Source: Polytrichum commune
Lineage: Eukaryota > Streptophyta > Polytrichopsida > Polytrichales > Polytrichaceae
DNA: 64,000 bases
Direction of reading: 5' to 3'
NCBI GenBank assembly: GCA_950295325.1
Contig: OX485809.1
Coordinates: forward strand, 32,738,001-32,802,000
Part shown: one piece after another, positions 47,327-56,458 of the stretch
Layout: every line of letters begins with the position of its first letter
How positions within the stretch are numbered: position 1 is the first letter of the stretch
Translations under genes and position numbers: made by a program
Notes under the pieces: model-generated
The model's database searches: none
Told to the model about the DNA's origin: nothing
The model's input: the letters and a program-made list of their open reading frames with translations, nothing else

Positions 47327-48157
47327 ATGGCATCTAAAAATAGACACGCAATTGAGATGTTCGCAGAGGCTCTCATTCCTCCGCTGCCAGAAGATATCAA
47401 AGACATCAGCCCCAACGACCACTACAAGCCACAAGATGAAATTGTAGATAATTGGACAGTACTGGTAGAGAAGGACGAGAAAGAAATATTTGTGCTTAGA
47501 TTTGCATATCAAATTAAGTCGGACATAGATGAAACCGAGAAGTGGATAAAGCTTAAATCCTGGACAGTAGAGTGTGCAGTGGCCCAAGGGGATTATGTAG
47601 TTATTGACCTTGAGAAGAAAGAAAATCGGGTCACATTCATTTTGCATGAATCCTACCATCCCTTCAACAAAAATGAGTGTGAAAATGCTAGTACAGATGC
47701 GGCTTGCTTCAATCTCCAGACGAAGTTCCAAGGCTATGCATGCAATGCACCTTGGACGGGTAAGCGGCTTGGACGACTCTTGAACAATGTTACAAGAGTG
47801 AATGGGGCGTTGCTAGAGGCCAGAAAGGGGAAGGAGAAGAAGAAACAAGTCGTTTCTGAACGACCCAAACGTGTGCCCAAACCTGTGCCAGAAACCTCAA
47901 GGCCCTCGCAGAGTGGTGCATCAAGAGGGAGCAGACAGACGAGTAAACGCTCTTACTCGCAGATGGAGTCATCTGGGCTAACAGAGGGTCCGGATGTCAG
48001 CTTCACACTAACTGTCGCTCCTCTCCTAAAAAAGGGTCAACGCCCTGACGCCGAACTCTCCACAAAGATCTTCCAAGAATTTGATGAGAAGACAAAGGGT
48101 TGTTTCCAAAATTGGGAACATAGCATATTTTTAGTGTTTTCCTTCCTACAAATGTGA
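47327..48157 (+). CDS. Accessory protein of the 13.8-kb element, unknown function
   Basis: 276 residues from the ATG that directly follows a splice-acceptor-like TTTGCAG. The frame is open further upstream but without an ATG. Residues 1-150 are mixed and acidic (…NWTVLVEKDEKEIFVLRFAYQ…), and could be a small folded domain. From about 165 on the protein is basic and serine-rich (RKGKEKKKQVVSERPKRVPKPV), looking disordered and nuclear. No enzyme motif is seen. It ends 60 bp from the right terminal repeat. Its place, and the palindrome array it shares with the transposase gene, make a DNA-binding or regulatory role like that of TnpA or MURB plausible, but this is inference. Unlike the transposase it has no lesion. 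Confidence 0.6.
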   Translation: MASKNRHAIEMFAEALIPPLPEDIKDISPNDHYKPQDEIVDNWTVLVEKDEKEIFVLRFAYQIKSDIDETEKWIKLKSWTVECAVAQGDYVVIDLEKKENRVTFILHESYHPFNKNECENASTDAACFNLQTKFQGYACNAPWTGKRLGRLLNNVTRVNGALLEARKGKEKKKQVVSERPKRVPKPVPETSRPSQSGASRGSRQTSKRSYSQMESSGLTEGPDVSFTLTVAPLLKKGQRPDAELSTKIFQEFDEKTKGCFQNWEHSIFLVFSFLQM

Positions 48158-48191
48158 AAGCCACATCCTTAAATAGTCTCAAAATCAACAA

Positions 48192-48219
48192 AAAGTCTCC
48201 AATTACCGAATATAGTGTT
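48192..48219 (-). repeat. Right terminal inverted repeat of the 13.8-kb element
   Basis: Read on the minus strand it starts AACACTATATTCGGTAATTG and matches the left end at 27 of 28 positions. Confidence 0.85.
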
Positions 48220-48223
48220 GTTT

Positions 48224-49064
48224 GTGTGATTTGGGCACATGTGGTCCCGGAGTTTTTCTAAAATTGGTTTATGATGGTTGTTGTTTGGGTTTTGTTTTTT
48301 TGGCTTTTTTTGGGGGAGGATTGTGACATATCTTTGGGTTAGCCATAAAACTTCGGTGGGGTCGTGTATGGGTATTGTTGAGTGGGTTTGTGGTGTTTGT
48401 TTGATGAGTGTCTGTAGGAGGTGGGGGGGGGGTCCCTTTGTGTTGTTGTGGTTCATTGTTTTGAAGTCTTTGTAATATGGTGAGGCATCTTGGGTCAAGA
48501 TGTTTGGAGAGTTGTTCATTGCGTTATTGGGGTATCGGGTTGATAGCTATTATGAAGGCATATATTTGGTAGTGTGGGGGTATCTGGATAGAAGGAGACT
48601 ATGTTTGTGAAGGTGTGGTAGGGTTGGATGCTGGTTGGTTGGGGTGGGTTGAGCCAAATATGGGGCAAAAAGTTCTTCTAGGTGTTGGTATTGGGGCTTT
48701 AGGTTTAAGGTGTTTGCTATGAAGTATTGTTTTTGTCGCTTTGAGTAGCTTTTGGGAGGTTGTTGAGGGTTTGTGTGGTTGGGCCAAGGTTGGGTTGTAT
48801 GTCACCGCCAAGTAGTATGAGAGTTTGGAGGTCCGTGGTGTATGAGGTGGCTTTGTTCGTGTGCTTGGGATGTGGGCGTTTTATCGTGTAAAAAGTGATT
48901 GAGGCGGTGCTTGTGTGATGTATGTGGCCTTTGCCTATATGATATATTTGTGGCGGAAGTGGGGGGTAAAGTAATAGGGGTGTTTGTGGGGGTAGGAGGG
49001 GGGAGGGAAGTTTATCCGTGTTGTGGGGGTTCAGTGTTGCATTTTGTGTGAGGGTTGGTTCCAC
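48224..49064 (-). pseudogene. LINE ORF2 remnant, continuation of the LINE at 33,445
   Basis: The minus strand holds an ORF2 N-terminus with LILLGGDIQPNLGP (48,800-48,845), the GD(I/V)xxNPGP-type text that precedes the endonuclease in many LINEs. After a loss of the endonuclease and RT core comes …ILEKLRDHMCPNHTN at the junction with the 13.8-kb element. The protein text resumes on the other side as TLKFRYAQYMGN. G-rich plus-strand frames here are shadows. Confidence 0.6.
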
Positions 49065-49110
49065 GCATTTTTGGTTTTTACTTAAGGGGTAATTTAGTGT
49101 GAGACGTTTG

Positions 49111-49112
<2 letters not shown>

Positions 49113-49158
<46 letters not shown>

Positions 49159-49165
49159 TTTTTTT
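49113..49165. repeat. (GT)n microsatellite followed by a 24-base T run
   Basis: About 14 GT units then a pure T tract; on the minus strand this is poly(A) followed by (AC)n. It lies between two copies of the same ORF2 N-terminal sequence, so the A run may be the 3' tail of a separate LINE insertion. Confidence 0.85.
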
Positions 49166-49600
49166 GTATTCTTTTGGGAGGTTATGAGAGATTTGTGTGA
49201 GTGGTCCGGGGTTGGGTTGTATATCACTGCTTAGGAGTATGAGTGCTTGGGGGTTGGTGATGTATGTGGTTATTTTATGTATGTTCAGGTGTCTATGGTG
49301 GGGGTGCTTTATTATGTAGAAGGTGATGAGGGTTATAGTGGTTTGATGTGCATGTATGGGTATTTGGTGTTGTCTTTGTGGTTGGTGTGGATGGTGGGGT
49401 AGTATGGGTATGTATGGTGTTAGAATATGTGTGGGGGATGCAATGGTGATCTTAATATGTTTGTATGTTGTGGGATGGATGTTGGGTGTGTTGTTTGTGG
49501 GGTTTTGGTGTAAGTTTGGTTATGGGGGGTGTGGGGGGAGTGATGGAGGGGGTGTGTTTGGTTGATGGGGGGGGGGGGGGGGGAGGTAGTTTAGCCACAT
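49166..49600 (-). mobile_element. Second copy of the LINE ORF2 N-terminal region
   Basis: The text 'ttttgggaggtt…tttgtgtg…ggttgggttgtat' (49,170-49,235) repeats that at 48,745-48,800 with divergence, and the similarity continues to about 49,330. A G homopolymer lies at 49,567-49,583. It is heavily decayed. Confidence 0.5.
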
Positions 49601-49774
49601 TATGAGTGTGAGGCCTAGTGTTGTTAGTTTGCTTAGGTGGTATTGCGGTTTTGGACGGTGCTTTGATGGTGTGTTTTAGTGTTGGATTTTTGTGGGGTTG
49701 TGTGGGTATAATTGGTGGTAGTTAGTGTGAGTGTGTTTGAAGGACAAATAAAATAGCCAAAGCGTGAGTTTGTA

Positions 49775-52068
49775 CTATTTATTATAAGAACAGTAGAGAA
49801 AACAACATACAATATATGTGGACCATTGAAGGAAAACTAGTTGGTGACTATCCATTAAATGTGGTAGGTCCTTGATGGTGCATTGGTGGGTTGCCATGGA
49901 AGCCTGGGGGTGCTTGAAGTGGGAGCGGTGGGGCAGTTGTGTTGGGTCCTTGTGGCATTGGGGGTGGGATGGACCTTTGGAGGATTTCCGGTGCGGCAAC
50001 GGAGATGCCATTAACTATCTTTGCATGCGAAAATTAGATCGTTGGAATTCATGGGCAATCATCTTGAATATGGTTTGGAGGTGGGTGGTGTGGTGGACGA
50101 TTGTGGCCGTGGTTGTTTCGAGTCTTCGGTCGGTGTGAGTGTTGATTGTTGTAGTGAGGGTGCCGATTTTTTCATTGAATTTGTCTTCGAGGTCTTTCAT
50201 GAATTTGGAAAGGTGTTTTTCGGTGACGAGCGGGTTGGAGTTGGTGGCGTTATTCATTCTTGGACCTTGTCCGCTATTGTGTCTCTTACGGGTGCGTGTA
50301 CGAGGCGGATTGCCGTGTTGTTGGGGTCTGTGCCATCTATGCTCCTTCAGTGTGGTATAAAGTCTATGCGTCTCCCGAGTATGTATGTTGACTTGTGTAG
50401 CCATTCAGTGTATACTGCAGCATTGAGGCATTGGATGTGGCTCCATCCCGCTTGTTTGTCGGTGTGGGGATGGTTGTTGGCACCGAAGCGTACTCCTACT
50501 ATGTTGTCCGAGCCAAAAACTTGTTTAATGACAAGTATGATGGAAGTTTGAGTTCCGCATTGTGGGAGGTTGTTGGCGACGAGGGTTGTACTAATATGGA
50601 GTTTTGATGGGTTGCTGGTGCTATGGTCCCGGGTGATGCTTACTTGGAGTTTTTCGTGGTTAAAGGTAAAGCCGTTCTTGAGTACTAGGTCACGTGCTTA
50701 TTCCGTGATGAGGGTTATAAATGCGAAGTTCTTGTATAGTTCCGGTTTGGTGAGGCCCATAACTCATATTGTTTCTTGGTGTAGTAGTTCTCTCATACAA
50801 GGGCCTCGAAGATGTTTTGTGCATGTTCGTGACGGAGGGATTCACCCTTAAGGTGTAGCCGGAGGTTGCGGATTTTGGTGATAAACTCACATCCTTTCTC
50901 GATCTTGTCGATGACCAACTATTCATCTTCCATCTCCATGACGAATGTTTGGCTACTAGGGAGGAGTGCGAGTCTGTCGCGTTGTGGGTGTTGGATGTGT
51001 ACCTTGATGAATCCCGCGCAATTTTTGATGACGGCATTGAGGCCAATGCCAAGTGGGTTTAAATATATCGTACCGAGGGGGATGTCCATTTGCCGAAGTC
51101 TCTCTAGGCAAGCTCCCTTTGCCTCTTGTCTACTAATGCTTTGGAAGCCTTGTTCGAAACAGATGGTGATGTGGAACCTTCAGATAGTCCGGTTGTGGGA
51201 TCAACCTTTTCTTGACTCGGGACTTGGGTGAAGTGTAGGTGGTTGCCAGGGACCGCATCCGGCCTTTCACTTGGATAGAACATTTGTGGAACTTGCAGGA
51301 ATGCTTTCCGGAGAGTCTTGAAGTCAATAATTTCTCTTGAGGGGGTCTCGATCCTTGCGAAGTCCTCATTGGAGCGGTGTTCTTGTATGATATCCTTGCA
51401 TTTTTTGTGACGCTACAACTTCATGGATTGGGAAGCCTAACCACATTTGTGAGATTATATCTATCATTAGGATTGCTTCTTTGGTCTTCATGTTTGGAAA
51501 TTTGTGCGAGTTGGAGTTGGCCATGAGTTTTCATGCTTCACTTGTCCTTCTCTTAGCACTATGGTTGTCGGTGGTGATCGCATTCTTTGGACTTTTGTGC
51601 AATATTGTTGTGGGTGTCAATTCGGCCAAATTGATGGCGTCTAGTCGGGATGTGATGGCTTGGTTAGGGGCGGCGGTGAAGTCCTCATTTGATATTGAAA
51701 GTTGGAGGGAACTTCCTCCCATGCTTGGGGGAAACATCCTCCAAATGCATATTAATGTCAAAGTCATGGGAGATGGGGCCTTTCCCTTCATAAGTGATGG
51801 TTGTCGTCCCTCCTCCTTCTCCCGCTCCTTGTCTTGGTCTCCGCCCCTCGCTTATCCCCGGCCCCAACAGTGTCGCCTTGCTCACAACCGTTCCTGGTCC
51901 TGTCCCCGATCCCTCCCTCGCCGCCTCCTCGCCTGTGCTCGCTGCCGCCTCTTCGCCTGTCTGTTTATGTTGCATGTATGTGCTCGACTCTGTCTCATTT
52001 TTGAGCGGCCAAGGCTGCTCCTCTTCATGCCTGGTGTTTGTGACCGCTCCTAATTTTGACACCTGCAT
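49775..52068 (-). pseudogene. LINE ORF1 (nucleocapsid-like) remnant
   Basis: Reading the minus strand from 52,068, several overlapping frames succeed each other with shifts and stops. First comes a low-complexity Gly/Glu-rich N-terminus and DINMHLEDVSPKHGRKFPPT. Then EDFARIETPSREIIDFKTLR, then DIPLGTIYLNPLGIGLNAVI and GFIKVHIQHPQRDRLALLP, then FGANNHPHTDKQAGWSHIQ and GRRIDFIPH, and last a coiled-coil-like HLSKFMKDLEDKFNEKIGTL. This succession upstream of the ORF2 text fits a LINE ORF1. I could not name the LINE clade. Confidence 0.5.
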
Positions 52069-53745
52069 TCTTGGCTCCTCTAGTCCTATCTTTGAGATCT
52101 ATTTAAAGTCTAGGGACTCCTACTACTGGTGACTTGTGAGCTTGCTTTGTGGGGATCTTCATTATCGGAAGCCATGGTGGTTCTAGTTGAGATGTTGGAG
52201 AGTTGAATGAGGATCTGGGTGGGGTGTTGGAGTATTTGAAGGTGAGGTTGTGGATTTTTATTTATTTTTTGGTTTATTTGGTGGTGTTTTGGAGTGGTTG
52301 AGTGTGTGTGTGGAGGGTGCTGATCTTAGGGTTTGAGGGCTCGGGGGTTTAGGCTTTGTCGTGATTTGTGGGTTTCGACAGTTGGTTGTGTGTCTTATGC
52401 ATAGATCTACATGAGTTTCGGGGTTTTGGCGTTGTGCACCTTGGATTGGTTAAGATTTGTGGTAGATTGGGGTGAGTGGAGTGGTGGTTTTCTTGTTTTA
52501 GGGAGTGTAGGTGTCAAAGTTGGTGGTTTGGATCCGACGTGATTCGGCATGTTTTGAGGTTTTTTCTAGCATTTTGTGTGGTTTTTAATGTGGGTGCGGC
52601 GTGGAGCTTGGTTGCACTTTGCCATGTGGAGGGGTGTGGATCGGCGGCCACATGTTTTTGGATGTAAGTTTATAGATAGTTTGTGTTTGATTTTTTTTTT
52701 TTTTTTTTTTTTAATAAAATTTATGGGAGTGTTTGCTAGTTGGTGGGTGCAAGTGGTTTTGCTTACCTTTGTGTGTGTGGTGTTGTGGTGTGTGGGTGGC
52801 AATGGCGGTTTTATTGGGCGTAGGGCACATTTCGATCTTGAAGGTGGCTTTTGGTGGAGATATGTTGTGATTAGAGAGTGGTAGTTTGTTGGTTGGGTTG
52901 TCTTTGATGAGTGGTAGCTTGGTGGATATCTTATTGGGGTTGGTGTTGGGTGGCAACATCTTAGTGGGGAGATTGTGGGTGTTGGAGGGGGAGAGCTTGG
53001 GTAGATTGTGGAGGTTAGTATTGATGGATGAGCATTGTGGTGTGTGTGATCACACAAGGCAATGGTGCTTATGAGCACCCATATTATGAATAAGGGTGAA
53101 ACCCTATTGTTAGTGGTATGTATTGGTGTTGGTGTTGGTGTTCTTTTTCCTCTTTCTTCTCCTAGATCTGACTCCGAGCTTCTACTTCTCGCATCGGTGC
53201 TCATTTGTTGTGGCTGGCCTGTGCGATGTCGTTGCTTGGGTGCCTTGTTTTGTTTGGTGTTGGCTACTGTCGTTGCTTCAATGTTCTGCTTCTATTGTGC
53301 CAATTCGGGATCTCTATTGGGTATTGGTGGTCTGCTGCCCTCGGCCCTGCCGATACTGGTGGTTAGATCTGTCTGAGTGCTTGCCATATCTGTTGTCTTC
53401 CTCGTAGTGCCTTAGTAAGTACTGCTTCCTAGATCTTGAATTCAGATTTGCTAGCCAACTTGAACTAGTTGTGTGTTCCATATCATTGCCCTTCATTGGC
53501 GCTTCAGCGACTCCTGTGTCCTAGTGTGCCATGTAGAAACCACATGCCATTGTACCCTTACACAACACTTGATATTGTCAAGGAAAAATCAAAATTTGTA
53601 CTCAACATTGTTAGTGAAGCGGAACTCCTTTAATTCCTTGTACGTGGGTAGCAATCGTGCAATGTGCCAATGGGAAGATTTTGATGATGAAAATATAGTA
53701 CCAATGTAGTTTATGGTTGTTTGATTTTGTTGCTAAAAAACTATG
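52069..53745. other. G/T-rich degenerate region
   Basis: The strand bias resembles the LINE remnant to the left, and minus-strand frames are Thr/Pro/His-rich low complexity. A T run of about 25 bases lies at 52,688-52,712. No conserved protein recognised; it may be further LINE debris. Confidence 0.35.
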
Positions 53746-53981
53746 TAGCATTGAACGGGGAGAACTAACCGCTAAATAAAGATGAATTGGTTGAGTTTGA
53801 GAAATAACTGGTTGAAGTTCAAGACTTAAGAATAGTTACCCATCATTTTAGAGGAGTCTATAAAATATACCTCAAATTGATACAAGAAAACTGAAAGATC
53901 GCGACATTTAGAAACCGGTTGGACTTGGAAACACTAGGATCTTTGACCGATTATGTCAAAAAATCTCCCCGGACGCTGCTA
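53746..53981 (-). mobile_element. R2 MITE, copy 4 (236 bp)
   Basis: Inverted ends TAGCA…CGGGGAGA on both sides (TAGCATTGAACGGGGAGA at left; TAGCAGCGTCCGGGGAGA read from the right). Internal words match the other R2 copies in reverse. No clear target duplication survives. Confidence 0.75.
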
Positions 53982-54762
53982 TATAACTGGTCTAAGTTTG
54001 TTTTACACTATGAAGCGTGACCAAGGTTTATAAAGTGTAAGCCATATTTTTCTTGGAATTCCGACCATCATCATGATAAAGATGATGAATTATTATTTTT
54101 GGCGGTCAACCGGTCACATGTGCAAAACTACCCTAAGATATGCGGGCATGTGTATGGTCACTCTTCTTAATGGGACATTTGTAATTAATGAGTGGTATTT
54201 CAAGGTTTGTAAGGTAAAAACCTGTCATTCGATTGCTTTGTTAATAAGACACATGGGGTTTGATTCCATAGTGACCCATGCACGTCATATAGGTTTTGCA
54301 ATGATAATTCCACCCCCTTGGCTTCACACCCAACCCCATCCTCGAAGTACAAGTCATAGAGTTCACATACTGCAATGATAAATTCCCCCAAGAAGCCACC
54401 ACACAAAACTCCAAAAACATAACACCCTCCTACCGCTACTAACCCAACAAGACTGGACGGTTCTACCCCCCTCCCCCCCCCAATCATCACAACATGAATA
54501 CATGGTACCATCCATACCAATACCATAAAGAACCTCCTTAATCTCGAACATTCTCACAAAATCTCCATCAAATACCTAACACATGTCATTTTAAACAAAA
54601 GGAAACGAGAAAAGAACAAACCCCGATCCCTTTGAACTAACTGCATTTTCTCAAAATACCCATATGACTCTAAAGAAACATATAATTAAACAAACATAAT
54701 AACTAATAAAAGTACAAAAATAGAGGTCCGCCTATTGAATATAGGCACCAAACCACCCTTGC

Positions 54763-55152
54763 CGGGGGGGGGGGGGCATTGGCGGTATTTTAGGAACGAC
54801 GTGTGATAAAATACATGGTATTTAATATTCATTCGAGGTAAAATTTTGAAATTTTCTATTTAAAATATAGGGATTAGTTAATGTTGGAAACCTCTTATTA
54901 AAAAAATACCATGCAATATAACATTTGATATATAAATAAATAAATAAATATTATAACCTTGAATAAGGGTATCCTAAGTTGAATACTATGTAGGCTCAAA
55001 TGGGATGAATGAAAATATCTTTTATCTAGTCTAATTCTGTAGATGAATTATGGTTTTAGGGTTTTGGGTGAGCCAAGGGGGTCGGTTGTCTCAACAGTGG
55101 TCCAACAATCCCATTGTGAGAATGCCAATTCACAATGCACCCCCCCCCCCGG
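54763..55152. mobile_element. Possible relative of the 26,191 hAT-like MITE (about 390 bp)
   Basis: The left end, CCGGGG-type followed by GCATTG and then 'cgacgtgtgataaaa', resembles the other element's inner text 'cacgtgcgataaaa'. The right end reads CCGG(G)n TGCATTG on the minus strand. The flanking bases do not form a convincing duplication, and G-run lengths vary. Confidence 0.45.
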
Positions 55153-55570
55153 CTAGAATTGAAGGCTATCAAAAATTTCTAAGAAAAATGAGGTATTCAA
55201 TATTGAATGCATTTTAAATTTCTAATTACCAATAGTGTATTAAAATTTTAAGCTTAGTATATTTTTCTACTTTAAGGACTCCTAATATTCTAATTCCCAA
55301 AGATAATAACCCCCTTTAAAATAAGTGGTTATCGCAGGTGTCTCCAAACATTTACTATGAGTGCCCCCCCCACCTCATGGCCATGTACAAGGGATGGCGA
55401 ATGAACATTGTGTGTCAATGCAAGCACATTGATTTTCTTTTTTCTTTTTAATAATATGAGGTTTTTTTGATACATGTAGGATACAAGTATAATTTGAGGA
55501 TGCTTCTGTTAATGTAAAACTATTCGGGTTTATGTCCTATTCAAGAATCTCCAGAGTGCATAACATTATC

Positions 55571-55717
55571 AAGTTGTGTGTGTTTATTCATGTGAGCCCT
55601 GAGAATATAACCATGGGATGCCCTAACCTAGTGCAAGGAGACTCAAATAAAGCTTAGATAGGTTGGGCATCCCATGGTTATATTCTCAGGGTCCACATGA
55701 ATGAACACACACTACTT
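55571..55717. repeat. Long foldback (hairpin), about 147 bp
   Basis: Arms 55,571-55,629 and 55,660-55,717 pair over about 58 bases with four or five mismatches and one single-base bulge; CTGAGAATATAACCATGGGA lies in the perfect part. The loop is about 30 bases. Stem length and loop size resemble a plant microRNA precursor or a foldback MITE. Confidence 0.85.
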
Positions 55718-56089
55718 AAAAATATTATGTAAGGTGATATTACCCTAATTTGAATATGGTATTGATGGGAAACTCAAGTATGTGAGCGTAGAGCGGAGAG
55801 TGGAGAATGGAGAGCGGAAATTTTAAAATTTGTTGGGTTATTTTAGGAGAAACAATGCCTAATTCCGTGGATTTTATAGATAGTATGTCTTCAATTTGGG
55901 GGAAAGGCACCCCATTCCCGTGGAGATAATAATCGAACATTGTGAGAGGAACAAACGAAACCTATAGGCGTGGAAGATTGTAGATGTTATCAAACATCTT
56001 ATAGTCTAGGTTTCAAATATTTTCATATCAAATTAGGGTTGACGTCATCAATTGAAAACAAATCAACATATGATGAACATATGAGGTAA

Positions 56090-56225
56090 ACCTTAACACA
56101 AACATTCAAACAATTCAAACCTTAACACAAAGCATTCAAACCTTAACACAAAGCATTCAAACCTTAATACAAAGCATTCAAACCTCAACACAAAGAATTC
56201 AACCTTAACACAAACCATTCAAAAA
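56090..56225. repeat. 21-bp minisatellite
   Basis: About six units of 'cattcaaaccttaacacaaag' with small changes, about 230 bp beyond the 3' end of the ParB/methyltransferase-like gene. Confidence 0.9.
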
Positions 56226-56458
56226 CACTCACAACCTTAGGTTATCTCAAGAACAACTAAACTAGGCAACCTTCAAAGAATATTCAACCTGCACACCCGA
56301 ACATATCAAGAGAATTGAAACCAAATACAAATCTAAACTGAATAAGGGATTACACAAGGTTTGGAAAAGGAACATGAAAATCCAACAAACAAACTTATAA
56401 ATATTTATAGCAAAAAACAAAACATATGGTAGGGAGGTCCGATACACACGAGGAGTAG

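Larger units (their letters stand above)
34404..48219. mobile_element. 13.8-kb TIR DNA transposon with transposase-like gene, accessory ORF and palindrome arrays
   Basis: The outermost 28 bases at each end are inverted repeats with one mismatch (34,404-34,431 and 48,192-48,219; the start is AACACTATATTCG). A 4-base direct repeat GTTT flanks them (34,400-34,403 and 48,220-48,223). The two flanks belong to one LINE, so this unit inserted into it. Inside, in order: 102-bp tandem repeats; a DUF7869-type transposase-like gene (minus); a palindrome array; a 7-kb spacer with later insertions; a second array of the same palindrome; and an accessory ORF (plus). The CACTA inside the terminus recalls the CACTA superfamily, but the transposase is not the TNP2 type I would expect there. 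Insertions inside it and stops in its transposase show that it is old and now immobile by itself. Confidence 0.8.

Noticed and set aside
48278-50550. G/T-rich plus-strand open frames
   Set aside because: They arise from strand bias of the LINE remnant; the minus strand carries the recognisable protein text.
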